Below are positions 53,314 to 64,000 of a DNA stretch of 64,000 nt, in pieces. Origin of the DNA: Mycobacterium asiaticum (GTDB lineage: Bacteria; Actinomycetota; Actinomycetes; Mycobacteriales; Mycobacteriaceae); contig NZ_LZLS01000169.1 in the NCBI RefSeq assembly GCF_001673365.1, positions 18,630 to 82,629 of the forward strand, given 5' to 3'. The first letter of the stretch is position 1, and each line of letters starts with the position of its first letter. A model generated the notes under the pieces. The model had not been told where the DNA came from, ran no database searches, and saw nothing but the letters and a program-made list of their open reading frames with translations. The position numbers were made by a program, and so were the translations under genes.

Positions 53314-56300
53314 CTAGCCGGCCGACCCTTCGCCGTCGCCATTCGCGTCTACGTCGTCGGGAGCGCCTTCTTCGGCGTTACGTGCGATGGCCAGCAGCGT
53401 GTCGCCCTCGCCGAGGTTCATCAGTCGTACGCCCTTGGTCTGGCGCCCCGCCTTTCGCACCTGGCGGGCTGTGGTGCGGATGACGCCGCCGCCCGAGGTG
53501 ATGGCGTAGAGCTCGCTCTCGTCATCGACGATCAACGCCCCCACCAGCCGGCCGCGACGGCGGTCGTACATGACGGTCAGCACGCCCTTGCCGCCCCGAC
53601 CCTGCACCGGGTACTCCTCGATCCCGGTGCGCTTGGCGTACCCGCCCGAGGTGGCGACCAGCAGATAGGTGCCCTCGCGGACAACGTTGAGCGAGAGCAG
53701 CCGGTCGTCGGCATTGAACCGCATGCCTTGCACCCCGGAGGTGGCACGGCCCATCGGCCGCAGCGCCTCGTCGGTCGCCGAGAACCTGATGGACTGCCCG
53801 TTGGCCGACACCAGCAACAGGTCGTCATCCGAGGAGCACAACACCGCGCCGACCAGTTCGTCTTCACCGCGCAGATTGATCGCGACGATGCCACCGGAGC
53901 GGTTGGAGTCGAAGTCGGTCAGCTTCGACTTCTTCACCAACCCGTTCTGGGTGGCCAGCACCAGATATGGCGCGTCCTCGTAACTCTTGATCTGGATGAC
54001 CTGAGCGATGCGTTCCTCGGGTTGGAACGCCAGCAGGTTCGCGACGTGCTGACCGCGAGCGGTGCGCAACGCCTCGGGCAATTCGTAGGCCTTGGCCCGG
54101 TACACCCGGCCCTGCGTGGTGAAGAACAGGATCCAGTCGTGCGTCGAGCAGACGAAGAAGTGCCGCACGATGTCGTCCTGCTTGAGACCGGCTCCCTGCA
54201 CGCCCTTGCCGCCACGCTTTTGGCTGCGATAGAGATCGGTTTTGGTGCGTTTGGCGTATCCGGTTTCGGTGATGGTGACGACGACGTCCTCGCGGGCAAT
54301 CAGGTCCTCGTCGCTGACGTCGCCGTCGGCCGCAATGATCCGGGTACGACGGTCGTCGCCGTGCTTCTCAACGATCTCGCCGAGTTCGTCACGCACGATG
54401 CCGCGCTGACGTTCCGGTTTGGCGAGAATGTCCTCCAGGTCGGCGATCTCGGCTTCGATCTTGGCCAGGTCGTCGACGATGCGTTGCCGCTCCAGTGCGG
54501 CCAACCGGCGCAGCTGCATGTCCAGGATCGCCTGCGCCTGAATCTCGTCGATGTCGAGCAACTCGATCAGGCCTTGCCGGGCAATGTCGACGGTCTCTGA
54601 TGCCCGAATCAACGCGATCACTTCGTCCAGGGCGTCGAGCGCCTTGACCAGACCGCGCAGAATGTGGGCCCGCTCGTTGGCTTTTCGCAACCGGTAGGTG
54701 GTGCGTCGGATGATCACGTCGAGTTGGTGTTCGACGTAGTAGCGAATCATCTGGTCCAGCCGCAGCGTGCGCGGGACACCGTCGACGATCGAGAGCATGT
54801 TGGCGCCGAAGCTGGTCTGCAGCTGGGTGTGTTTGTAGAGGTTGTTCAGCACTACCTTGGCCACCGCGTCGCGCTTGATCTCGATGACGATGCGCAGACC
54901 CACGCGGTCGCTGGACTGGTCCTCGATGTTGGAAATGCCGGCCAGCCGGCCGTCACGGACCTGCTCGGCGATCGAGGTGATGAAGTTGTCGTGGTTGACC
55001 TGATACGGCAACTCGGTGATGACCAGCGAGGTGCGCCCTCGCGAATCTTCTTCTACCTCAACGACTCCGCGCATCCGGATCGATCCGCGACCGGTCTTGT
55101 AGGCATCGGCGATGCCCGCCGATCCGACGATCAGTCCCGACGTCGGGAAGTCGGGCCCCTTGACTCGCTCCATGACGGCGGCCAGCGTCGCCTCTTCGTC
55201 GGCGTCGTAGTTCTCCAGGCACCAGAACACCGCCTCGGCCAGCTCGCGCAAATTGTGCGGTGGGATGTTGGTGGCCATACCGACCGCGATACCGCCCGAG
55301 CCGTTGGCCAGCAGGTTGGGGAACCGGCTCGGCAGAACGGTCGGCTCCTGTACCCGGCCGTCATAGTTAGGAATGAAATCGACTGTCTCCTCATCGATTT
55401 CGCGCAGCATCTCCATCGCCAGCGGGGTAAGCCGTGCTTCTGTGTTGTGGCTGACGAAACCGTTGGTTATGAAGGCATGGTCGTCGGTATCGACGCGCAC
55501 GCTGTACACCGGTTGCACGCCGGCCTCGGTCACCGAAGTCACCCGCGCGTAGTAAAAGCGCCCGTCGGTTAGCTCAGTGGCGATGGCCCGCACGTCGGGA
55601 TCGGCTACATGAGAGAGGATTTCATCGCCATGGGTGCGCCACCGCTGGATGCGGTCGACGTTGTGGCGGTTCAGCCAATCCTTGTCGACCCAACGGCTAC
55701 CGCAATGTTCACGAATAAACTGTGCCAAGCCCGGGACGTGGTCGCCGTCCCTGCCGGCGCAAGGCGGCATGGACGACAGGATGCCCGTCAGCTTGGTTTG
55801 CTTAGTGCCGCCGAAACCGATTTGGGTGGCGAATATCTCGGCTTGCGCACGGCCGGTGATGGCGACCTTGTACTCGCCGACGGCGTGGCGGTAGCGGCGC
55901 GATATCACACCGAATTCCAGCAGCATCTGCTGCACATCTTTGGCAAGGCGCTTACTGCATGTCGAGTAAGAGATCTGAATCGTGTTGCGCGGCAGCGCAG
56001 AGCAGGATCCATCGCCCTCGAAGAGGGCTTGCAGGAATGCGCGCTTAACGGCGGCGGGGGAGTGCCAGAGCCATTCCGGGATCAGCTTGTCCGCAGAGCG
56101 CTGTCCACTCAGGCTCGCCAATCGGGTCTTCTTGAACTCGCTGAGGTTGCAAATGTCGAACGCGTGCAATGTCGAGTTCAGTCCCGCCCGCGACTCGGAC
56201 ACGAAGCCCTCGCTGATGAAGATGCCCGCAAGGTGGGCTTCCAAGGTGTCGTGCCAATCCGCCGAGCCGAACTCCACGGGCGGCGTGCGCTGCAACACAA

Positions 56301-56997
56301 CATAGTCATCAGGCCGGATCTCTTCGATCAGCTTCCACAACAGCGTGGGCACGCCGCCGACGTCAACCAAACACAGCAACGGGTGGTTCGCGGTCCCGGT
56401 GACTTCATAGCCTTCGCCGGTACGCACGGTATAGGTCTGGTGCTCGCCTGAATGGAATAGTCGATCGGCCACTACCGGATTGCCGTGCCGGTCCAGAACC
56501 TTGAGATCCACCGCATTATCCGAATTCGACTGAGCGCCCGCAACTACATCGCGGATGCGCACTGATTGCCCAAATGGCAAACGCACCAACGCATCGCCGG
56601 TAATGCAGTACCTCATGGCGGCTGGAGGATCGTTGCCCGGCGAACCGAAGTTGCCCTGCCCGTCAACCAACGGATACCGCAGCGACCACGGCTGGGCCAT
56701 GCGCACCAAGGTGTCGTAGATCGACGCGTCACCGTGGGGGTGGTAGTTGCCCATCGTCTCGGCTACCGAGCGCGCCGACTTCGCGTGGCTGCGGTCGGGA
56801 CGGAAGCCGGAGTCATACATCGCATACAGCACGCGCCGGTGCACCGGCTTGAGACCGTCCCGCACCTCCGGCAGGGCGCGGCCGACGATCACGCTCATCG
56901 CGTAGTCGATGTAGCTGCGCTGCATCTCCTGCTGAATGTCGACCGGCTCGATCCGGTCTACCGAGTCGTCGCCGGGCGGCAACGTCGTGTCAGTCAT
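53314..56997 (-). CDS. gyrA: DNA gyrase subunit A precursor (contains intein)
   Basis: A 1227-residue precursor. The N-extein (1-130) includes the QRDR ([14 protein letters not shown]; unmutated positions equivalent to M. tuberculosis A90, S91, D94) and the catalytic Tyr130 (AAMRY). An intein occupies 131-518, followed by the C-extein ([13 protein letters not shown]...). The spliced product is 839 residues, the usual length, with GyrA-box-type C-terminal blades. With GyrB it introduces negative supercoils. Start ATG at 56997. Orthologue of Rv0006, which lacks the intein. Confidence 0.97.
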   Translation of the reverse strand: MTDTTLPPGDDSVDRIEPVDIQQEMQRSYIDYAMSVIVGRALPEVRDGLKPVHRRVLYAMYDSGFRPDRSHAKSARSVAETMGNYHPHGDASIYDTLVRMAQPWSLRYPLVDGQGNFGSPGNDPPAAMRYCITGDALVRLPFGQSVRIRDVVAGAQSNSDNAVDLKVLDRHGNPVVADRLFHSGEHQTYTVRTGEGYEVTGTANHPLLCLVDVGGVPTLLWKLIEEIRPDDYVVLQRTPPVEFGSADWHDTLEAHLAGIFISEGFVSESRAGLNSTLHAFDICNLSEFKKTRLASLSGQRSADKLIPEWLWHSPAAVKRAFLQALFEGDGSCSALPRNTIQISYSTCSKRLAKDVQQMLLEFGVISRRYRHAVGEYKVAITGRAQAEIFATQIGFGGTKQTKLTGILSSMPPCAGRDGDHVPGLAQFIREHCGSRWVDKDWLNRHNVDRIQRWRTHGDEILSHVADPDVRAIATELTDGRFYYARVTSVTEAGVQPVYSVRVDTDDHAFITNGFVSHNTEARLTPLAMEMLREIDEETVDFIPNYDGRVQEPTVLPSRFPNLLANGSGGIAVGMATNIPPHNLRELAEAVFWCLENYDADEEATLAAVMERVKGPDFPTSGLIVGSAGIADAYKTGRGSIRMRGVVEVEEDSRGRTSLVITELPYQVNHDNFITSIAEQVRDGRLAGISNIEDQSSDRVGLRIVIEIKRDAVAKVVLNNLYKHTQLQTSFGANMLSIVDGVPRTLRLDQMIRYYVEHQLDVIIRRTTYRLRKANERAHILRGLVKALDALDEVIALIRASETVDIARQGLIELLDIDEIQAQAILDMQLRRLAALERQRIVDDLAKIEAEIADLEDILAKPERQRGIVRDELGEIVEKHGDDRRTRIIAADGDVSDEDLIAREDVVVTITETGYAKRTKTDLYRSQKRGGKGVQGAGLKQDDIVRHFFVCSTHDWILFFTTQGRVYRAKAYELPEALRTARGQHVANLLAFQPEERIAQVIQIKSYEDAPYLVLATQNGLVKKSKLTDFDSNRSGGIVAINLRGEDELVGAVLCSSDDDLLLVSANGQSIRFSATDEALRPMGRATSGVQGMRFNADDRLLSLNVVREGTYLLVATSGGYAKRTGIEEYPVQGRGGKGVLTVMYDRRRGRLVGALIVDDESELYAITSGGGVIRTTARQVRKAGRQTKGVRLMNLGEGDTLLAIARNAEEGAPDDVDANGDGEGSAG
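55444..56607 (-). other. GyrA intein with homing-endonuclease domain
   Basis: A 388-residue intein between Tyr130 and Thr of TEARL. Block A begins [13 protein letters not shown] (nucleophile Cys1); block B is GTANHPLLC with the conserved His; blocks F/G are [18 protein letters not shown] and VSHN ending His-Asn. All splice residues are present. A dodecapeptide endonuclease lies inside, with [11 protein letters not shown] and [11 protein letters not shown]. In the first motif the usual acidic residue is Glu, as in related GyrA inteins. The size is smaller than the ~420 residues I recall for other full-length GyrA inteins. Confidence 0.93.
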
Positions 56998-57053
56998 CTA
57001 TTCCTCGCCTGATTCGGGTCTGATTCGGGTCTGATAGTCGAAGGCGGACCGGT

Positions 57054-59150
<2,097 letters not shown>

Positions 59151-59331
59151 CTACTCTACCGTGAGGCCCCGTCAGGACCGATTTTGCGGGCGCGTTTCTA
59201 CCCATCTGATTGCGCCGTGCGCTCAATTTCTTCGCTGCAGCCGCGTCCCGACGTTCCAGGAGCGAGTCCGTCAATTTCTGGCGGTTCTGAGGCGGTACGC
59301 CCTTCGCCGGTTTTGCGGCAGTCAGAAGCCG

Positions 59332-59883
59332 CTAACCATAGGTGTCGCGCGGCCCGCGTCCGGGACTGCTGTGGGGTCCCTTCCGCCACGACGGCGTGGC
59401 CGGCCCGGTGATCTTCAGGGACTTCACCACGCCGTTGCCGACGGCCGCCGCGATCTTGGCCAGCAGCTGCGCCTGCATGAGCCGCAACTGGGTGGCCCAC
59501 GCCGTCGACTCGGCCGTCACACTCAGCACGCCATCGTTCAGCGCGGTGGGCATGGCATGGTCGGCGATCTGGTGACCCACGACGGCATTCCACTGACCGA
59601 ACACCATGCCTTCTGCCACCTGTGTCGTCCATCCCTGCCGCTTGGCCAAATCGCGGGTTAATCGGCCCAGCGGCTGGGGATCACGCACGTCCGGGCCGGG
59701 GCCAGACCAACTACGGCGCCCACCACCGGCGACGCGGCGACGCGGCGTTACACCCCCGACGCGTCCCCGGCCGGCGTCCTGGCCGCGCGCCCGAGCGGCT
59801 TGCCGTGCTTCTTCCAGAGTCCGCCGTACCAAATCCAGGCCTCGTTGATTGACGGCGTCCTGCTCGGATGGATCGTCAGTCAC
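59332..59883 (-). CDS. DciA-like DUF721 protein
   Basis: A 183-residue protein, orthologue of Rv0004. A basic Arg/Gly-rich N-terminal third is followed by a DUF721 domain with [20 protein letters not shown] and [20 protein letters not shown]. DciA proteins help load the replicative helicase in bacteria lacking DnaC. The start overlaps the recF stop by 4 nt, so it belongs to the dnaA-dnaN-recF-dciA-gyrB cluster. Named by domain and position. Confidence 0.92.
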   Translation of the reverse strand: MTDDPSEQDAVNQRGLDLVRRTLEEARQAARARGQDAGRGRVGGVTPRRRVAGGGRRSWSGPGPDVRDPQPLGRLTRDLAKRQGWTTQVAEGMVFGQWNAVVGHQIADHAMPTALNDGVLSVTAESTAWATQLRLMQAQLLAKIAAAVGNGVVKSLKITGPATPSWRKGPHSSPGRGPRDTYG

Positions 59884-61040
59884 GGTCCCACCACCTCAGA
59901 CACCGGGCCGAGTTCGCTGTCTTTGAGCTCGACGTGCACCCGCCTAGCTTCCCAGTCGGCCGGAATGTCCTCTAGCACCGCCGCGGTCACCAGCACCTGC
60001 TCCGCGGACTGTGCGACAGCCGCCAGCGCGCTGCGTCGCCTGGTATCCAACTCGGCGAAAACGTCGTCCAACAACAGGACCGGCTCGGCCCCATCGTCGC
60101 GCAACAACTCATAGGACCCCAGCCGAAGTGCGACGGCGAATGACCAGGATTCCCCATGGCTGGCAAAGCCTTTGGCGGGTTGATCGCCGAGTCGCAGCTC
60201 CAAGTCGTCACGATGGGGCCCGACCAGACACACGCCACGTTCCAGTTCGGCGGCGCGGCGTGCCGAAAGTGCTGCTAACAATGCGGCTTCCAACGCCTCG
60301 CGGTCGGCGGCCCCGGCCGCACCCGGCACCACGGTGTCGGTGCTGGCTCGATAAGTTATTGCCGCCGAACGTGATTCGGGTGCCAACAACTGGTAGGCCT
60401 TTTCCACCTCGGGTGCCAGTTGATTGATCAGATCTATCCGGGCCGCCATCAATTGGGCCCCATGCTCGGCCAGTCGGCTGTCCCACACTTCGAGGGTGTC
60501 CAGCGCGCTGTTGTCGCCACGGAACCGGGCGCCGGCCAACGACTTCAACAACGCGGTGCGTTGCCGCAGTACTTTGTCGTAATCGGCGCGCACCCCGGCG
60601 ATAGTCGGTCGGCGCACGGTAGCCAGATCATCGAGGTAGCGGCGCCGATCGGCCGGATCGCCCCGAACCAGTGCCAGATCTTCGGGCGCGAATAACACCG
60701 CACGCAACACACCGACGATTTCGCGCGTGCTGCGCACCGGTGACCGATTCAGCCGCGCTTTGTTGGCCCGGCCGGCGGCGATCTCGAGATCTACCGCGCA
60801 TTCCCTGCCGTCGTTGACCACGATCGTCGACACCACGGCCCGTTCGGCGCCCGCGCGGATCAGCGGCGCATCGGTACCGACTCTGTGTGAGCCCAGGGTA
60901 GTCGAATACCACAGTGCCTCAAGGATATTGGTCTTCCCGAAGCCATTTCGTCCGACGAACACGGTGCGTCCGGGCGCCAAGTCGAGCTCCGCGAGTTCCC
61001 AGGAGCGGAAATCCCGCAGCGTCAAATGCCGGACGTACAC
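59880..61040 (-). CDS. recF: DNA replication and repair protein RecF
   Basis: A 386-residue SMC-like ATPase that loads RecA at gaps. Walker A is [18 protein letters not shown]; the ABC signature/Walker B is [20 protein letters not shown]. The N-terminus [20 protein letters not shown] is typical of RecF. Orthologue of Rv0003. It follows dnaN by 32 bp. Confidence 0.96.
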   Translation of the reverse strand: MYVRHLTLRDFRSWELAELDLAPGRTVFVGRNGFGKTNILEALWYSTTLGSHRVGTDAPLIRAGAERAVVSTIVVNDGRECAVDLEIAAGRANKARLNRSPVRSTREIVGVLRAVLFAPEDLALVRGDPADRRRYLDDLATVRRPTIAGVRADYDKVLRQRTALLKSLAGARFRGDNSALDTLEVWDSRLAEHGAQLMAARIDLINQLAPEVEKAYQLLAPESRSAAITYRASTDTVVPGAAGAADREALEAALLAALSARRAAELERGVCLVGPHRDDLELRLGDQPAKGFASHGESWSFAVALRLGSYELLRDDGAEPVLLLDDVFAELDTRRRSALAAVAQSAEQVLVTAAVLEDIPADWEARRVHVELKDSELGPVSEVVGP

Positions 61041-61072
61041 CTACTTCGCACCCCTGTAGCGCGCCCCGGGCA

Positions 61073-62269
61073 TCAGCCCGGCAGCCGCACCGGCATCAGC
61101 AGATACACGTAATCGGTCGGGACTGCGGGAAACGGGCCGGTTCCGGTGGGAACCGTGTCCTCAGCCGACGCGGGCCGCAGTAACGCGGGCTTACCGGGAG
61201 TGGTGAAGCCGAACGACACCCGCTCGGAGTGCAACGACCCCAGCCCGTCAGTCAGATAGGTCGGGTTAAAGGCGATCGTCAAAGGGTCCCCGGCGTAATC
61301 GACGGCCAGATCTTCCTCGGCTCGTCCCACGTCGTCGGCCCCGGCCGACAGCCGCAGCATGCCGTCCGCGAATTCCATCCGGACCTGCGCTCCGCGGTCG
61401 GCCACCAACGCCACCAACTTGATCGCTTCGGTCAATTCCGCCACGTTCATCGTCGCCACCGCGGTGTGCTCGGCCGGCAACAGCTGGCGAAACTTCGGGA
61501 ACTCGGCATCCAACAATCGAGTGGTGCTGCGCTTGCCGTTGCCGGTAATGCCCAGCAGACCGTCTTTTCCGACTGCCGACCCGGCGCCCAGCGACAGCCG
61601 AACTTCAGATCCGTCGGCGCCCGCCTTGGCGGCCTCGGATAGCGTCTTGGCCGGTACCAGCACCGATGCCTCGATGTCCGGGGACATCGCCGACCAGGTC
61701 AACTCGCGAACCGCCAGACGGAACCGGTCGGTGGCCGCCAAAACGACCGTCTCACCGGAGATTTCGACCCGGATGCCGGTGAGCATGGGCAGCGTATCGT
61801 CTCGGCCGGCCGCGATCGCCACCTGTCCGATGGCCTCGGCGAACAACTCCGCCGGCAGCGTGCCGGTCTCCTCGGGCAACGACGGCAGCGTCGGGTAGTC
61901 CTCGACTGCCATCGTGGGCAACGAGAACCGCGCACTTCCGCAGGTCAACGCGACGCGATTGCCGTCGACGTAGAAATCAACCGGCTTGTTGGGCAACGCC
62001 CTGGTGATGTCGGACAACAACCTGCCAGACACCAAAACGCTTCCCGGAGAAGCGACTTCGGCAGCGATCTGGACTTCGGCGGAGACCTCGTAGTCGAATC
62101 CGGAGATCGTCAGCCCGTCGTCGGAACCGGTCAACAACACACCGGACAGCACCGGCACGGTGGGCCTGGACGGCAGGTTCTTGGCGACCCACGACACCGC
62201 TTCGGCGAAGGACTCCCGCACCAAACGAAACTTCAAGTCGGTAGCCGCCCGTGTTGTAGCCGCGTCCAT
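61073..62269 (-). CDS. dnaN: DNA polymerase III beta sliding clamp
   Basis: 398 residues in three clamp domains. Conserved segments: [60 protein letters not shown] and [13 protein letters not shown] at the C-terminus. The ATG at 62269 starts [20 protein letters not shown]. Tethers the polymerase to DNA. Orthologue of Rv0002. Confidence 0.97.
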   Translation of the reverse strand: MDAATTRAATDLKFRLVRESFAEAVSWVAKNLPSRPTVPVLSGVLLTGSDDGLTISGFDYEVSAEVQIAAEVASPGSVLVSGRLLSDITRALPNKPVDFYVDGNRVALTCGSARFSLPTMAVEDYPTLPSLPEETGTLPAELFAEAIGQVAIAAGRDDTLPMLTGIRVEISGETVVLAATDRFRLAVRELTWSAMSPDIEASVLVPAKTLSEAAKAGADGSEVRLSLGAGSAVGKDGLLGITGNGKRSTTRLLDAEFPKFRQLLPAEHTAVATMNVAELTEAIKLVALVADRGAQVRMEFADGMLRLSAGADDVGRAEEDLAVDYAGDPLTIAFNPTYLTDGLGSLHSERVSFGFTTPGKPALLRPASAEDTVPTGTGPFPAVPTDYVYLLMPVRLPG

Positions 62270-62758
62270 TGCGTCCCTTCACCTAAACAGTGAGTTGAAA
62301 TCTCTGGGCCAGCTCCCCCGCCGGCGTTGGGGACCACCGCAAGAGCAGTCGAACACCAACCGTAGAGCTTCTGGTGCCAACTTGGAAAGCTAATCGCCAA
62401 GGGTGACAAACCCGGCGGAGGGACTGCCCAACGACGCCGAGCGTCCGATGTCCCCAAGCATCTACTTCAAAGAAGAAATGACGAAGAGAACTCAATATCA
62501 GTAATAGGGGGTGTGCAATCTGGGGACAGGGTGGCCTTATCCCAGCTTGAGGACGGGATGAGGGTGTGGATGACAGCGGGACAGACTGTGTGATCGGTGT
62601 TGGACGGCTGGGGATGAATCAGCTGTGTGCACGGGGCGACGAGTGCTGCACGCGTAATTCAACTGTTTCTGCACAGAACTACACACACGGCTGCGCTGAT
62701 GCTGGTGTGACTCGAGGGAGAGAAGTTTTTCCGAAAAAAGTCAGCAAGAAGGGGCTTT
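62270..62758. other. oriC: dnaA-dnaN intergenic region, probable oriC
   Basis: 489 bp without a convincing gene; a 75-residue plus-strand frame overlapping the dnaA end looks spurious. It contains DnaA-box-like sites TGTGGATGA (62565-62573) and TGGGGACAG (62521-62529), a further TGGGGATGA near 62610, and an A-rich tract about 62465-62505 suited to unwinding. This arrangement between dnaA and dnaN is the mycobacterial origin. The boxes are imperfect, as usual in mycobacteria. Confidence 0.8.
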
Positions 62759-64000
62759 TCAGCGCTTTGAGCGCTGCCGGATGCGGGTGGTGAGCTCCTT
62801 GACGTTGTCGAAGATCTCGCGGCGCTCAGCCATCTCGTTGCGGATCTTTCGTTCGGCGTACATCACCGTGGTGTGATCGCGACCGAAGGCCTGGCCGATC
62901 TTGGGCAGCGAGAGATCGGTCAGTTCGCGGCACAGATACATCGCAATCTGCCGCGACTGCGCCAATGGCCGGGCTTTACCGGGGCCGCGCAATTCCTCAA
63001 CGGTCGTGTCGAAGTACTCGGCGGTGGCGGCCATGATGGTGGCCGCGCTGATCTGCATGCCGCTGGCGTCCGCGATCAGGTCGCGCAACACGATCTCGGC
63101 CAGTGACTTGTCGATCGGCGTTTTGTTCAACGAGGCGAACGCGGTGACCCGGATCAAGGCACCCTCGAGTTCACGAATGTTGCGCTCGATGCTGCTGGCG
63201 ATGAGTTCGAGCACATCGTCGGGCACCGCCAGTCGCTCCACTTGTGCTTTCTTGCGCAAGATGGCGATGCGGGTCTCCAAGTCGGGGGGCTGCACATCGG
63301 TGATCAGCCCCCACTCGAACCGGGTACGCAACCGGTCCTCGAGCGTGGCGAGCTGTTTCGGCGGCCGGTCGGAGGAGATGACGATCTGCTTGTTGGCATT
63401 GTGCAGCGTGTTGAAGGTGTGGAAGAACTCCTCCTGGATGCCGTCCTTGCCCTCGATGAACTGAATGTCGTCAACGAGCAGCACGTCGACATCGCGGTAG
63501 CTGCGCTTGAACGAGACCTTGCGGTCGTCGCGCAGCGAGTTGATGAAGTCGTTGGTGAATTCCTCGGTGGAGACGTACTTGACGCGCATGCCGGGGAACA
63601 GTCGTTGCGCGTAGTTGCCGGCGGCGTGCAGCAGGTGGGTCTTACCCAAACCGGACTCGCCCCAGATAAAAAGTGGGTTGTAGGCCCGGGCCGGCGCTTC
63701 GGCGATGGCCAGGGTGGCCGCGTGCGCGAACCGGTTGGAGGACCCGATGACGAAGGTGTCGAAGGTGTAGCGCCGGTTGAGGCTGGTCCCGGATGCGGCC
63801 GAGGTGTCGGTGTTGGCGGGACGTTCGGCGAAGTAACTCGGCCAGTTCTGTCCAGAACCGCTGTCGGTCTCGTCGGTCTCGTCGTTCTCGGTAATCGAGT
63901 CAGCGTCCTGATCGTCCACCGGTGCCGAAACGTCCGGGGTGACGGCGTCGTCGTCGGCCGGTGGCGGAGCGATCCGTACGCCGAGCTGAATCTGTTGGCC
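62759..64000 (-). CDS. dnaA: Replication initiator DnaA, 5'-truncated by window edge
   Basis: At least 414 residues are visible; the frame is open to the window end and the N-terminal ~90 residues lie outside. Visible: linker, AAA+ domain with Walker [17 protein letters not shown], Walker [17 protein letters not shown] and sensor [18 protein letters not shown], then domain IV HTH with the signature [14 protein letters not shown]. DnaA binds DnaA boxes and melts oriC. Orthologue of Rv0001. Confidence 0.97.
   Translation of the reverse strand, partial: GQQIQLGVRIAPPPADDDAVTPDVSAPVDDQDADSITENDETDETDSGSGQNWPSYFAERPANTDTSAASGTSLNRRYTFDTFVIGSSNRFAHAATLAIAEAPARAYNPLFIWGESGLGKTHLLHAAGNYAQRLFPGMRVKYVSTEEFTNDFINSLRDDRKVSFKRSYRDVDVLLVDDIQFIEGKDGIQEEFFHTFNTLHNANKQIVISSDRPPKQLATLEDRLRTRFEWGLITDVQPPDLETRIAILRKKAQVERLAVPDDVLELIASSIERNIRELEGALIRVTAFASLNKTPIDKSLAEIVLRDLIADASGMQISAATIMAATAEYFDTTVEELRGPGKARPLAQSRQIAMYLCRELTDLSLPKIGQAFGRDHTTVMYAERKIRNEMAERREIFDNVKELTTRIRQRSKR

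Noticed and set aside
62566..62793. 75-residue plus-strand frame inside the origin region
   Set aside because: It overlaps the dnaA 3' end, shows no helical or domain signature, and lies in a regulatory region; judged spurious.

Overview
The window is the replication-origin side of a slow-growing, non-tuberculous Mycobacterium chromosome, read in the orientation opposite to the usual M. tuberculosis map. The evidence is the GC-rich codon use, the PE/PPE and ESX genes, the F420-dependent oxidoreductases, and near-complete gene order with the M. tuberculosis Rv0044c-to-Rv0001 segment. GyrA carries an intein directly after the active-site tyrosine, as in M. kansasii, M. gordonae and M. leprae but not in M. 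tuberculosis. The species is not determined.

Layout. (1) 1-12,806: counterparts of Rv0044c to Rv0036c (LLM oxidoreductase, GntR, MarR, leuS, mtc28, Rv0039c, YqgE, MFS, DinB-like). A polar amino-acid ABC transporter (substrate-binding/permease fusion plus ATPase) and an SDR gene are inserted among them. (2) 12,793-26,153: a leftward gene block made of Rv0023-Rv0030 counterparts (XRE regulator, NlpC/P60, two DUF4226 proteins, EspC-like protein, small proteins) that continues directly into eccB, a full-length eccC, a PE and a PPE gene of ESX-2 type. No esx, espG, eccD, mycP, eccE or eccA follows, and the block ends at tandem direct repeats. This is the most interesting region. (3) 26,299-36,872: whiB5, then accessory genes: acyl-CoA dehydrogenase, pirin, GNAT, PPE-PPW with an IdeR-like box, YdeI-like, ammonium transporter, a convergent pair of uncharacterised genes (one with a PD-(D/E)XK-like motif), and a TacAT-type toxin-antitoxin pair. 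These lie on the 3' side of tRNA-Leu(CAG).

(4) 37,162-47,355: tRNA-Leu, then the fhaA-fhaB-pstP-rodA-pbpA-pknA-pknB operon, which couples Ser/Thr phosphorylation to peptidoglycan elongation. Most genes overlap by 4 nt. (5) 47,333-53,241: trpG, a DUF881 gene, crgA, an Rv0010c-like gene, ppiA and cwsA, an LLM oxidoreductase directly abutting tRNA-Ala, tRNA-Ile, and the DUF3566 protein. (6) 53,314-64,000: gyrA (with intein), gyrB, dciA-like, recF, dnaN, the oriC-type intergenic region, and dnaA running off the right edge.

Limits. Family names come from recognisable motifs and remembered M. tuberculosis orthologues; no search was run. Claims about what is new rest on memory of H37Rv and need database comparison.
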